Shown: piece by piece, positions 45,601 to 56,631 of the stretch
Position numbering within the stretch: position 1 is the first letter of the stretch
Layout of the letters: each line of letters starts with the position of its first letter
From: Apostichopus japonicus
Taxonomy: Eukaryota; Echinodermata; Holothuroidea; Aspidochirotida; Stichopodidae
Assembly (NCBI RefSeq): GCF_037975245.1
Contig: NC_092568.1
Coordinates: forward strand, 8,443,001-8,507,000
Length of the DNA stretch: 64,000 bases
Direction of reading: 5' to 3'
Program-made: the position numbers and the translations under genes
Notes under the pieces: model-generated
Database searches by the model: none
The model's input: only the letters and a program-made list of their open reading frames with translations
Told to the model about the DNA's origin: nothing

Positions 45601-48600
45601 AAAATATAAAAAAATAGGAAGGATTATTGCACAAAGCAAAGAGCCAAATAATTATATACAAAGGCACAACAAATACCTGATTGTTTTAAAAAAAAAAAAA
45701 AGGGAGATAAAACCAATATTCAGTTCACAAGATACTATATATACTGGGAAATGGAGACGTATTTGTCTGCTTAAAAATTAGACATGATGCAACCATTTTG
45801 CACACATTATACATGTTCCACCCTCAGTCAAACCAAAATATGGAGACCTGCTCCTGGCCACAAATTTGACACCCAGGCTGGTGTAACTGAACCCTTATCT
45901 CAAAATAAAGTGTATAATTAAATTTGATTAGGTTGAAAGACGCAAACTCTAAAAGAACATTACACATCATATATTCATTCTCAGAGATCATGTCTAGAGG
46001 AATAGAGGTAATAAGAATTGCCCCCAAAGTAAAAAGAAATATCGTTACTAATGTTAAAACTTCAGCAAACATAATTAAGTCACACTGAAACATGGTTTCT
46101 GTCTGAAACATCTTTTTTAATCTATGCTTTCACACTTTTCAATGTCTGGAAATAATGAAGAGGGTCAAAAACCTCCAGGCAAGTAGCTTTAAATAAATAG
46201 CAGTTTATAACACTGTAAAGATGGTCAGCATTGTGCTAATGACCTTTTACACTGTCACACATGTACTGCTTCATCTTCTACAGCTGGGTCAAGATTCTGG
46301 CACACAGGAACATTTGAAGTAACAAAGACTAGTGAAGAAGAGTTTGAAGAAACTGAGAAGAGAGGAGTTCCTCCTTGTTCGTTAAAAGTTACGGTTCCGT
46401 CTGATCTGGAGGGCACTAGCTTCATACGTGTTCTGATCCAGGAAGGTAGGAATCAGCCCCGAAATTTCTTGGAATTTTTATGAACCTTTATTGCTACTTT
46501 GCATAAGTTGCTTAGCAACCATTTACAGGGTGGAGATATCTCGGCATTGAAAAATAGCTGCAAAAAGCAAAAAATGATATCTTAATCCACGGAAATAACA
46601 CCAGGAAGTTTGTGAAATTACGGCAACAACCTCAAAGGAATATATGTGAAATTAGTAGCACAGCTGTTGCCTTTTGAAGTTAATGCTAAGTGTATAACGC
46701 AATCCTTGGGAGTTATAGATTAGATTAGATTAGATCAACTTTATGAAACCACAAGGGTAATTGCATGCTCGTATAAAACAGGATATGAGATACAAACATT
46801 AAAATATGAAAACCTAAACGTACAGTATATCAAACAATTGTAAGAATATGAAAACATAAGACATTTTAAAACAGGATATGAGATACAAACATTAAAATAT
46901 TAAAACCTAAAACGTACAATAACAAACAATTGTAAGAAAATGAAAACATAAGACATTTTGAAACATGTAGTAAAACAATAAACAAAGCTCAGGACAATGG
47001 CAAGAGAGTTCAGTCGGAACAGAAGAAACAGCCAGACGAGATCTAACGTTGAATGTCAGATCTCATCTGGCTGTTTATATATTAAGCAGCAGCTATTTTC
47101 AGTTGAATACAAAGATATTTGTCGCATTTCACAGGAGAAACGGAAATTGCATCGGCCTACCTGATGCAGTCCAGCAGAGCCCAGATTTCAATAGACTCTC
47201 ATTGGCAACAGAGACTGGAAGCTGCTCAGAATGTTTTGTTCTGCAAGGAACTGTTTGCTCAGGTAGGCTTCTGTTGTTGGTAGTGTTTCCGCTACTTTAC
47301 TAGCTATGCTTGGAGTGTTATTTAGGTTAATACTTGTTTGTAACAGTTATCCAACCCTTGACTGGAATAACCTATCATGTGAAATGGTCACAAGTACTGT
47401 GATGTAAGTGCAAAGGTTAGTCACATTTGCATTCAACCTTTGTGTTTACAGTTTGTGTAGATTAATAGATTTATATTAGGAAGTTTTTGTCAATTTACAT
47501 TGACATGAATATGCCTCCATGAACCGTTCCTTTCTCTGTCAGTCTATATGCTGCTTTCAAGTTATATACTGGGAATATTAAACTATTTGAAACTACAACT
47601 TTCGCAAAGCAATTACTTTCTTCTTTTATAGATTGCACGGGAGGCTGTTCAACTGAAAGCACCAATTCCACACATTGTTGTGGGTAATCAGATCATATCC
47701 AGCATCATTCCAGGTGTTCAACTAGTTATCAGACTATGTCATGACTCTAGCATGAGTAGCAGCAATGTAAGTCACATAATAAATATCAGGTATGGAGCAA
47801 TGTAAGTCACCTAATAAATATCAGGTATGGAGCAATGTAAGTCACATAATAAATATCAGGTATGGAGCAATGTAAGTCACATAATAAATATCAGGTATGG
47901 AGCAATGTAAGTCACATAATAAATATCAGGTATGGAGCAATGTAAGTCACATAATAAAGGTATGATATGGAGCAATGTAAGTCACATAATTAAAATGAAG
48001 TATGGAGCAATGTAAGTCACATAATTAAAATGATGTATGGAGCAATGTAAGTCACATAATAAATATCAGATATGGAGCAATGTAAGTCACATAATAAATA
48101 TATGGTATGGAGCAATGTAAGTCAAATAATTAAAATGAAGTATGGAGCAATGTAAGTCACCTAATAAAATAAGGTGTGCAGCAATGTAAGCCACATAATG
48201 AATATCACGTGTGGAGCTAGTCATCGGATTTTGTCATGACTCTAGCATGAGTAGCATCAATGTAAGTCATCTAATAAAAATCAAGTATGAAGCAATGTAA
48301 GTCACCTAATAAAAATATGGTATGGAGTATTGTAAGCCACATGATAAATATAAATCATGGAGCAATGTAAGTCACATAATAAATATAGGGTGTGGAGCAA
48401 TGTAGGTGACATAATAAGTATAAGGTATTGAGCTAGTCATCAGACTCTGTCATGACTCTAGCATGAGTATTAGCAATGTAATTCACATAGTAAATATAAA
48501 GTATGGATCAATGTAAGTCACAATAATATAAGGTGTGCAGCAATGTAAGTCACATAAGTCACATATATATGTGGAGCTACTCATTAGACTCTCTCATGAC

Positions 48601-51600
48601 TCCAATATGAATAGCATCAATGTTAGTCACAAAATTAATATAAAGATATGGAGCTAGTCATCAGGCACTGTCAAGACCCTAAAATACTGCTGACTAACTC
48701 AATTCCCTTGAAGAGGATTTGATTATTTTTACAATGATTTTTCTTTGTGTCTTTCACAGGTCAGTGCCCCTCCAGAGAAGAACGCACACCAGAACATTGA
48801 CCTTGAGCAATCCCTTCATCAGTTATTAAGGGAATTACACCACAGTAATTTGAATGGTCCCACCCCTAGGCCTGTCACTGCATCATTTAGCTTTAACAAC
48901 AAGAAGAGGAGACTAGCTGGCCCCCTGGCATTAGATAGGAGAGAAATAGCAGAAATTCAACAAACGTGAGTTAGACCAAAAAATAAATAACAAAGAAAGA
49001 CATTACACAATAATTATACTTAAGTAAAACAACAAAACAAATTGAAGTCATGATTATTATTATTATCATAATTACTGTGCAAAGCGTCTAGTATTTGTTA
49101 AAATGGATCAGAAAATATCACCATTATTAGCCTATCGGTGCATTATTCTTCAGTTATTCATAAGACCATTTTTCGATATGATTGTTTACAAAATTCTTTC
49201 TTTCATCATTATTATTATCATCAATATATGTCTAGTTTGTCAATCATTAAAAATTAAGTAAATGTCATTTGTGACTTAAGTTTTACACAATTATAAAAAA
49301 TTAAGTCAAGAAGTGAGAAAGTACATCCATGAATAGATCACTGCTGTAATATGTTTTTATGATATTATTATGATTATTATTATTATTGTTATTATTATTA
49401 TGATGATGATTATTATTATTATTATTATTATTATTATCATACCCAGGGAATGTGTTCTTGAGAAGATACTGAAGCAAAGTCGTCATATTGTACTAAGAGA
49501 CAGGTGAGCATTGAAAGAGCAAACGGATTAGAAACTTAAAAGAGGCCGCTGGAATTTTATTCAAGTGTCAATCCTAGCAAGCTTTTCAGAGGCTAAACAG
49601 TTCAAGAAGATCCTGCTATGATCGAATTGTTAGGCCCACTAATTTTCTCACTTCTTTCTTCTGATCCTGTGCAAAATAATTATGACTTTTGGAGTGATGA
49701 GAGTAAGTTTAAAGTAGTGTCTCTTGGCCTTTTCTTCTCCATTACTTCCCTCCATCCCTCCCCCTCACCTTCCCATGCCCATCCATAACCTTCAAGTGTC
49801 TTGTTAAATTTTCATGATATTCACATTGCAGTTAAACAGTTTAGTAATACCTCATGTTAGCCTAAAATTTTTGGTATAAATAACTTTGCAATCATGTTAG
49901 CTCTGCCAATTTAAAGTGAAATTTTTTTCTTAGTTTCTCAATATGTGAATTGATGTTTAAATGGCTTGGTTTGTCAAATGTCAATGACCATTTTCCCCAC
50001 TCCCCAAATCATAAACATACACTTGATCCATTTGATGGACACACACAGTGATAGTGCTAATGATTTTGACTGCCGGTAGCTTCATAACTTTCCATCCTGT
50101 GCTAACTTCCCTCTCTGACAGAGTCTAATAAATGCACTTTGGCCAAAATATATGCACATATCGCATTGCTTATAGATTACGATCTATATAAATATCTATT
50201 TCTTATTTCCTTCTCCTTTTTTTTCATTTGAAAAGGACTGCTAAGGTACTGGATGATATGGCAGCTTCTACCCAGGATCCCCTCATAATGGTCCACTGGA
50301 GCGTCCTCCAACAGCAATTACAGGCCACCGTCAGAGTATTCATATCCTCTCCGGGATACGAACATTTCGCAAGGTGAGAGGTCCCTCCCAGATATGAATA
50401 TTCAGATATTGCATATGCAGACATTCATGTTGGGACTAAGCCAGTTGGGACAATTTCCTAATGCTAATACCTCTCTAAACTGTACTCCAATATCATGCTT
50501 CAAAGCACTGGTATTGTCAGTTCAAACAGTTCCTAACCTTGATCTGATAAAAACGTGATATTCATACTGCTCGTTCTGACAATACGAGTGCTCTATGACG
50601 GGAGATGACACTACAGTATGGAAACGTTTGTCCCAACTGGGTGAGGGAATATAATTGTACTTAAAATAACATGAGTGAAAATAAGAAAGTTAGGCCGTTA
50701 TGATCCAGAATCATATCTGTTTACGTTTAAAATTTGTTTATTCTGTCAATTATTAATTAATGCTCAAATAACAGCTGCAGAGACATCAGATATCAGATTG
50801 TCTCTGTAATATTATGAATGCCTATTTTATCTTTAGGAAGTGGGAGGGGGAGTGGGGGTGTAGTGAAGGGGTTATCAATTATTCAAAATAAAAGGCTACA
50901 GTGTGAATCATTTAATTATCAGATTTGATCTAAGATGGGATAAAGAGATCAATGTGCTATCTTTAGGGAGTGGGAGGGAGTGGGGGTTTAGTGCTGGGGA
51001 GGGGTTATCAATTATTCAAAATAAAAGGCTACAGTGCGAATAATTTAATTACCAGATTTTATCTAAGATGGGATAAAGTAATCAATGTTCTATCTTTAGG
51101 GAGTGGGGGGGGAGTGGGGGTGTAGTGCTGGGGGAGGGGTTATCAATTATTCAGTATAAAAGACTTACATAGTGAATCATTTAATTACCAGATTTGATCT
51201 AAGATGGGATAAAGAGATCAATGTTCCTCTGCATTATTTTCCTGGTTTATTACTTTCTTCTTTAGGACATCAATGCAACTTAACATCGGCTATGAAGACA
51301 TTAAAGCAATCCTCAAAGATGGCAGAACTGTCCATCTCAGCTACCAAGAGAAGGATTTACGGAATCTTCTGATATGTCAAGTGAGTCGTTTCAATTTTGA
51401 ATCGTGTGAATGAGTATTAAAGGATTCAATAGGTGGGATACATTCTAAGAACTGGTTTAGTCAAAAGGGTTTATTCAACTTTCGATAATCTAAAGTGGAT
51501 AAAATGTGATTCAACCCGAGAAGTTTGCTACTCCTTACTCCAATACATTGCCAACTCTGTTCATAAAATGTTCCAGTTCTATTTGGTCTGTTCATAAATA

Positions 51601-52733
51601 ATATTGCCACTGACTATTTTGCTACATATATCGCAATGTATTGTAACATATATTATAAATACGTTGCAAAATTTATTGTAATGTATATTACATAAATGAT
51701 ATTCCTACTACTGTATTAAAGTAAGAGTTTTTGGGTAGCACTGGATTAATTGAATATAATTTCTTCCTTCAGTTGAATTGCATTTGTGTGATAATCTTCA
51801 TCATTTTTTATATTTTTTACCTATTTTTGATCATCTTTAGATCTCAGAGGACAGAGTGAGTGCCGTTTACGACCTAGCCAAGTCACTCAGAATGCAGATC
51901 ATTCACTATAACTTTTTTGTCGGAGTTGGACCACCACCAAAGCTGGGGAATGCATCAGCCATTGTCTTTGCTACTCCTAATGGAAGAAAGTACGTTTTGT
52001 CTATTTCATATTCTTTCATAGCCCCCCCCCCCCCTTTTTAAACACTGTTTACTGAACATTCAGAGAAACTCGATGAAAACAAGAATTTGATCATGAAACT
52101 AAATCACCCTCCCAGATTTGTTGATCACCTAAATAAGTAATTTTACTGATTCCATATTAACTCGAAACATTTAAAAGAATTGCAGTTTTGTTTCTCTTAC
52201 ATTTCTAATGAAGCCTGACTATTCAATGAGCTGCAAAATGTCATAATACCTATCACCTGACTAGCAATATTTCAATGATCAATATTTCCGTTGGCTATGT
52301 TTTGCAATTTATTCTATGAACAGTGTTGTACTCATTTACTTGTTAGTCTACATGTGACATAAATCATGCACTGCTCACCAAAACCTACACTGCTCACCAA
52401 ATCTAGATCAAGTGTCTCATTTCAGCCTTTGGAAGTATGTCTGTTCAGTCTTCTACGGATTTTTTTTAGATTTTGTTAACAATATATTGTGTAGCATTAT
52501 TCTGTTGCATCTTTTGATACTGTAGGATGATATCCCTGCGCAGTGATCCCGTAGAAGGTCCCAGAGTTATGATTCAAGACGAACTGAACACGAGAGAGAA
52601 GTCGGATGTGGTAACAGATCTCAAATGGGAAGTCTTCCCTTCTGGCTTTCAAGAGGTGGATATGACCAAGATCCCTGGAAGAAACTTTGTGCACAAAATG
52701 GAACTTTTAATCGGGAACCTTGCGCATGAATAA
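42695..52733 (+). CDS. MED17: MED17, Mediator head-module subunit 17, 13 coding exons
   Basis: Scaffold subunit of the Mediator head, essential for RNA polymerase II preinitiation (nucleus). Exons: 42695-42795, 43171-43362, 44433-44589, 45125-45308, 46284-46445, 47135-47262, 47632-47766, 48760-48965, 49447-49503, 50236-50373, 51266-51380, 51841-51989, 52526-52733. All junctions are in frame, giving 643 aa (human 651). Family landmarks in order: VQEIGLDGQETY (aa 21-32), LSMSENLAKLAHKIDFS, LRQNWRLKRVGNNILGDLSF (about aa 190-209), GTFEV, VPSDLEG, HWQQRLEAAQNVLFCKELFA (about aa 288-307), PHIVVGNQIIS, LHQLLRELH, LEKILKQSRHI, HLSYQEKDL, LGNASAIVFATPNGRK, GRNFVHKMELL near the C-terminus. The start ATG gives the usual short leader before the conserved block. 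The exon 1 donor (GTTGGT) is weak but required by the frame. Intron 7 is an array of decoy donors. Confidence 0.96.
42950..43012 (+). repeat. Decayed duplicate of the MED17 exon 2 acceptor edge
   Basis: CATACATCACAGACCA at about 42959-42974 repeats the genuine acceptor CATACATCACAG|GCCA at 43159-43174. It then jumps to AAAGATAGCTCACAAGATTGA, which matches the exon 2 bases AAAGTTAGCCCACAAGATCGA. A segment of about 23 exon bases is missing from the duplicate. The duplicate retains an AG acceptor and lies 200 bases upstream in intron 1. Confidence 0.75.
43397..43760. mobile_element. hAT-type MITE, 364 bp, with near-perfect 8-bp target duplication
   Basis: The left end reads CTGGGGTGGGAAACCTATGG; the right end reverse-complemented reads CAGGGGTGGGCAACCTTTTG, a classic hAT terminus. 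Flanking octamers are CCATATGA (43389-43396) and CCTTATGA (43761-43768), 7 of 8 identical. There is no transposase frame. The element lies in MED17 intron 2, 35 bases downstream of exon 2. Confidence 0.85.
46716..46990 (-). mobile_element. 3' tail of a LINE-like element with (TCTAA)n end and an internal duplication
   Basis: On the minus strand a sequence passes through TTACCCTTGTGGTTTCATAA and AGTTGATC and ends in tandem TCTAA repeats (46735-46716), a typical 3' terminus of non-LTR retrotransposons in invertebrates. Upstream, a block of about 95 bases (AAAACAGGATATGAGATACA and on to ACATAAGACATTTT) is present twice in tandem (about 46776-46871 and 46872-46965). No reverse transcriptase frame is present. 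It lies in MED17 intron 5. Confidence 0.5.
47026..47076. other. 19-bp inverted repeat (hairpin) in MED17 intron 5
   Basis: AAACAGCCAGACGAGATCT (47026-47044) is followed after 13 bases by AGATCTCATCTGGCTGTTT (47058-47076), complementary at 18 of 19 positions. The hairpin ends 58 bases upstream of exon 6, inside the region that normally holds the branch point. It may be a young palindromic element or a structured RNA. Confidence 0.85.
47733..48690 (+). repeat. 35-bp array of copied MED17 exon 7 donor sites, about 20 copies
   Basis: The genuine exon 7 end and donor GGCAGCAAT-type|GTAAGT has its GT at 47767. The phrase AGCAATGTAAGTCAC recurs with GT at 47802, 47837, 47872, 47907, 47942, 47977, 48012, 48047, 48082, 48117, 48152 and 48186, then at 48262, 48297, 48332, 48367, 48402, 48478, 48512, 48545 and 48622 with more variation. 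Longer exon-derived copies (TCATGACTCTAGCATGAGTA block of exon 7) recur near 48214, 48429, 48573 and 48650. Most keep a consensus GTAAG donor. Confidence 0.95.
49362..49438 (+). repeat. (ATT)n/(ATG)n microsatellite abutting the MED17 exon 9 acceptor
   Basis: ATT and ATG trinucleotides run for about 77 bases directly up to CATACCCAG, the acceptor of exon 9 (49447). The acceptor therefore lacks an ordinary pyrimidine tract and uses the repeat in its place. Length changes of this microsatellite would move any branch point. Confidence 0.85.
50829..51229 (+). repeat. 133-135-bp tandem array in MED17 intron 10, 3 copies
   Basis: GTTATCAATTATTCA recurs at 50871, 51004 and 51139. Each unit includes a G-rich GGAGTGGGGG run, an AAAATAAAAGGCTACAGTG block (varied in copy 3) and ATCTAAGATGGGATAAAG. 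Unit joins contain TCTATCTTTAGGGAG, which looks like a splice acceptor. The array ends about 35 bases before the genuine exon 11 acceptor CTTCTTTAG. Confidence 0.92.
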
Positions 52734-54136
52734 CATAAAAACTGTTTAAAGCAGGGGTCTACAAGCAAAGCAGTCTGCAAAGCCAACGACCCAAGGTCTT
52801 CCATTAGGGCTGAACCACAACCCACCAGACTTCCCCCTCCCCCCCCCTTTATCAATGTTCAGAATGCACGTTGTGATGCTGAACTTGGCTGTTAAAGAAA
52901 TAGCTTAATCAATCTTGGACGGCAAAATCCGGAAACTAGAAGTTTTCTGATATTTGGAAAGATCCTGTGATTTCACAACATTGGGTTTGCAGCCCATGGT
53001 GTGCGCACCGTTGGTTTATAGCATAACAGGACGGTAGACCAGATTAGGATACGGAACCCAGTTGACCGTAAACAGACATTGTGTATCTTTGTCATCATCT
53101 TAAAAAGGAGTACAGGAGATATTTGGACAGTATTCCTAATCAGCTATGCCTCAATTCAAATTGTGTTGTAGTTTGGTGTGGGGAGGGGGTTAGGGTGGCA
53201 GAACAGGGTTGAATGTGGCAAACTTCCAGGGGAAGTGGGTGGGACATGTAGACTTTAAGTTGAGGGTGCAAATCAAAGAATTTTATTCATTTGACCTCCC
53301 CTAACAAAATGAATCCTCTGTGCATTTTGTACTGCAAATTCCAGTATGTGACCATTTTTCAACAAAAGTGCACTTTATTTGCAATGGATTTCAATTTTCC
53401 CATAAAAAAAATCTAGATGGCACTTCTTAATTACAAAACTTGAAACAGGGTAACTTTCATTAAGGAAAAAGAGCACTTCCAACTATGATGCTTTATTTAG
53501 TTTTTGCAGAAATCCAGGGTGACATGTCCCTTGCAAACACTTGCATCGTTTTGGTGCCAGGTCAGACCATAAATTTTTTTACACATTTACACAAAACATG
53601 GGTGTCCAGACAGAAAAATAATGGAAGAGATTTGCTTCTGGCATATGTCCGGTTGAGCAATTTGCATGACATCATGGGTCTAACTAAAGTTTGAAAAGAT
53701 TTTTAGAGTGGAGTTAAGTCACAAAATATGGTTGAATTCTATGTGAAAAAAAATGGTTGAATTCTATGTGGCATTTATTACTGGCTGTCAAAATTGCAGA
53801 TAATGCATTCAATATTCCCACTATGTTACAAATTTTGATTTATATGTTTGGGTGAGGGGGTGGGGGAGGGAGGAGGAGAACTCTTTTATAAGCAAGCAAA
53901 GTTTCCACACACTTTGGGGGAGGAAATAGGGAAGGGGAGGTGAGTTGTTCTTGCTTTAAGCAATACAATAATTATGTTGGTAAGATTTGCCATTAGTAGG
54001 AGAATAAAACAGATTTCTATTACAACAAGTTGACTGTCAGATAGACTACAGCAGAAAGGGAGACTTCCTACCTTAAGTTTATGTCATAATCATGTAAATA
54101 CTATTTTTTACCTTTACTTCCAGCTTTGAAAGCTGT

Positions 54137-54142
54137 AATAAA
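54137..54142 (+). terminator. Candidate MED17 poly(A) signal AATAAA
   Basis: An AATAAA hexamer lies 1.4 kb downstream of the MED17 stop codon, followed by A- and T/GT-rich sequence (TTTTTGTTGTTGTTG at about 54172). It is a reasonable cleavage signal but not proven; an earlier variant signal is possible. Confidence 0.4.
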
Positions 54143-54532
54143 ATGAAAAAAAGAAAGCTCACTTTTCTTCTTTTTGTTGTTGTTGACATTTTGTATTTGA
54201 TAACATTTGTGTTCATTATTGATACATTTCAGTCACAGTGGTAGTATGTTTATAAAATAACATTCTTAATTTGTGAACAATGGAATAGCTGATGTTCAAA
54301 CCTCGGTGGCATGAGAAACTAGAAATATAATCATCCAACACTACCAGCATCCATCAGAAAGAAAAAGGAGGTATTAAAGTGCCCACAGAGACTGCAATCA
54401 AAACCACATCGCATCTTCACCGGAATAATGGAAATGGATCAATGCCAACCGACCAGGTGCCACCTGGCTCATAAATAGCTACCAGGACCGTGATCCCAAC
54501 TGGCAACACTTGGTCCTTGAACAATTGGTGCA

Positions 54533-54538
54533 TTTATT
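54533..54538 (-). terminator. Candidate DTD2 poly(A) signal AATAAA (minus strand)
   Basis: The plus strand shows TTTATT, that is AATAAA on the minus strand, 284 bases downstream of the DTD2 stop codon. Position and orientation fit a 3' UTR of ordinary length. Confidence 0.4.
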
Positions 54539-54821
54539 GCCTTGGACAAGGAAATCAGCACCCGACCTGGCATTGCCTGACGCAGTGGTACACCAGGTTC
54601 TGAGCTGTTATACCAATCTGTTTCTGCGTCCCACTAAATGAAGAGCCCAAAGAAAGGAAGGAAAGACAGTTTTAAAATGATTTAAATATAAAAAATAAAT
54701 TAAAAAGGAAAGTCCACAAACCACTATCATTTCTCAGCCCTTAAAAAACAACTTATCCATAAGTTGGCTTGTTCAAAGATTATTCTTGTGAAATCTTCAG
54801 TCTGAACATTGAACACCATCA

Positions 54822-56362
54822 TCAAAATTCAAAATAGTGATAAGGTCCATTCGTGTCCATCCTTAACACTTGTCTGTTTCCATATGTTCCATGCTTTAAC
54901 GTACACGCCGCTTCCTTCCATTTTGCATGTCCATCTAATATCTTTCGAGTTTGTTCGATGTAGGCATTGTAGAGTTCTAAGCCTTGTTCTTTGGCAATAT
55001 TGGAATGGTACTGCATCATTTTCCCCTTGGCCTTTCCTCCTAGAGTCGCCTGGGGTACAACTAATACATCTCCTGGTAGATCTAATATTGATATGAATTT
55101 CCCATTTTCTGATTCACTCAGTCTGACATTCATTGTGGCTTTAGCTGTCAAGAAGGAAAGAGAAAAAAAGGGGGGGGGGGAAAACTGTATCATTTAATTT
55201 TCTATCTTTTCAAATATTATATGCACTGCTTCATCAAAATATTATCCAATTCTTTCAAAATGCTACTTAAGGCTTTTTTGCCGAAAACTATTAAAAGATT
55301 TGCGTGTCATCAAAATAATTTTTCCACTCTGACTCTGACACTTTTTTGAGATTAAAAATATTCAATAAAATTTACTAAACAAGTACTGTACACAGGACTG
55401 AACAATTGGGGGTCATCAATAAGAAAACATGTAACAGAAAAAAATGGAATAAGAAATAGAATCTAATTGTCCAAACTCCAAATGAACCTTTGTTCTAGAA
55501 GGCCTCAAACATTTAGAAACATCAACAAAATCAACATCAAGACTTCAGCAATCTCTAACACCAGTTAATAGATAATGGATTATCTTTCAAAGTCAAAAAG
55601 TTTAATTACAAGTGAGCAATCTGTAAAGTTCTTTCTAATGAATCTCTGCAATTTTCATGCAGCATAGGGTAGCACATATATTGTGATGTCATCTTTCAGT
55701 TCCATTTGGATGCATAAATATAGGTATATGTTGAAATTATACAGAAGTAAACCTCTTTTCCATACCCATTTTCTCTACTGTGGAACTATCTGCTCCTTTA
55801 AGGAAACAAATGTAGATTACTGTCCCTCTGCTGATCTGCAAGAGAAAAAAAGATGGAAAGAAGTTAGTATTTGGACACAAAAACAAAAACAAAATGTTAA
55901 AAAGGAAAGCACACCTTAGTCGGTCTCCAGCTAGTTCTGAACCTTGTACAACTACAAGCTATTCTGAAGGAGACATTCGTATGGCACAAATTGACTGTGT
56001 AAAAGATTTATTCTCCATTTTTTGCATCACTGGGTGTGTTCACTGATTATTATTTATTTTTTCTCTGATGACCACTGGAATGCGATAACATTTTTAGGAG
56101 TGAGTGATACAAAATGAATCTCGTTAACCACAAATGTTTTTAAGAACTATCAATTGTGAACTGACAACAATTCTGCATTTGAGGTTTTCTTGAATAATAA
56201 GAGTTAGTCATAGTCTTCATTTACAACCATGTTCAAGTTCTAACAGCTTACCTCCACATACTCGGCTTCTTCTGTATCAGATGGAGGTTTAACTTGAAGT
56301 CTAGCTGATAAACATTGCTGCATCACTACTCTGCCTCTCTGAGATGGAGCTTCTCCTGCCAT
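54822..56362 (-). CDS. DTD2: DTD2 / ATD, D-aminoacyl-tRNA deacylase 2, 3 coding exons
   Basis: Cytosolic chiral/proofreading deacylase. In animals this paralogue (ATD) is known to hydrolyse L-alanine mischarged on tRNA-Thr bearing a G4:U70 pair. Exons: 56252-56362, 55766-55835, 54822-55144; phases agree and give 167 aa (human 168). Landmarks: LSARLQVKP (exon 1), [16 protein letters not shown] (exon 2), then [20 protein letters not shown], the ATD-type PQATLGG (DTD1 has SQFTL here), [16 protein letters not shown] and DTNGP. The start ATG lies 14 bases after an intronic acceptor (GTTATATAG), so a noncoding exon lies upstream. Oddity: after NGP the protein reads YHYFEF and stops, lacking the Thr usual in NGPFTH of other animals, and is one residue shorter there. 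Confidence 0.94.
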
Positions 56363-56631
56363 AACTTTAAAAAAGTCTATATAACAAAGTAAAAAAACAT
56401 TAAAATTGTAAGTAGCAGATTATAACACATTACATTGATCATGGCATCGACACAACTTTGTATGTGCTATAATCAACTGAAAGTTTTTCATTGTTAAACA
56501 TGTTGTGTGCTGCTTTCATGCAACAGGGTGAGGTGGGGGGGGGGGGCAGGAGGAAGTGAGAATACCCAAGCCTGCTAACAAAAATGTTGCTGTATGTGTT
56601 TAACTGATCTCTGCATTTGTTATCTAACACT

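Larger units (their letters stand above)
52734..54821. other. Tail-to-tail spacer between MED17 and DTD2
   Basis: It holds both 3' untranslated regions. Immediately after the MED17 stop, near 52753, a CAGGGGTCTACAAGC stretch resembles a hAT-type terminus but I could not find its partner. A segment at about 54440-54600 looks like a diverged dispersed repeat. No coding exon was recognised; the 53485-53694 open frame has no known motif. Confidence 0.55.

Noticed and set aside
47767..48690. CRISPR-like or direct-repeat regulatory array
   Set aside because: The 35-bp units are contiguous and derived from the exon 7 donor; there are no unique spacers.
52753..53020. A third hAT-type MITE after the MED17 stop codon
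   Set aside because: A CAGGGGTCTACAAGC start is suggestive, but no matching inverted terminus or target duplication was found.
53485..53694. Plus-strand open frame between MED17 and DTD2
   Set aside because: It has no known motif and sits in the probable MED17 3' UTR.
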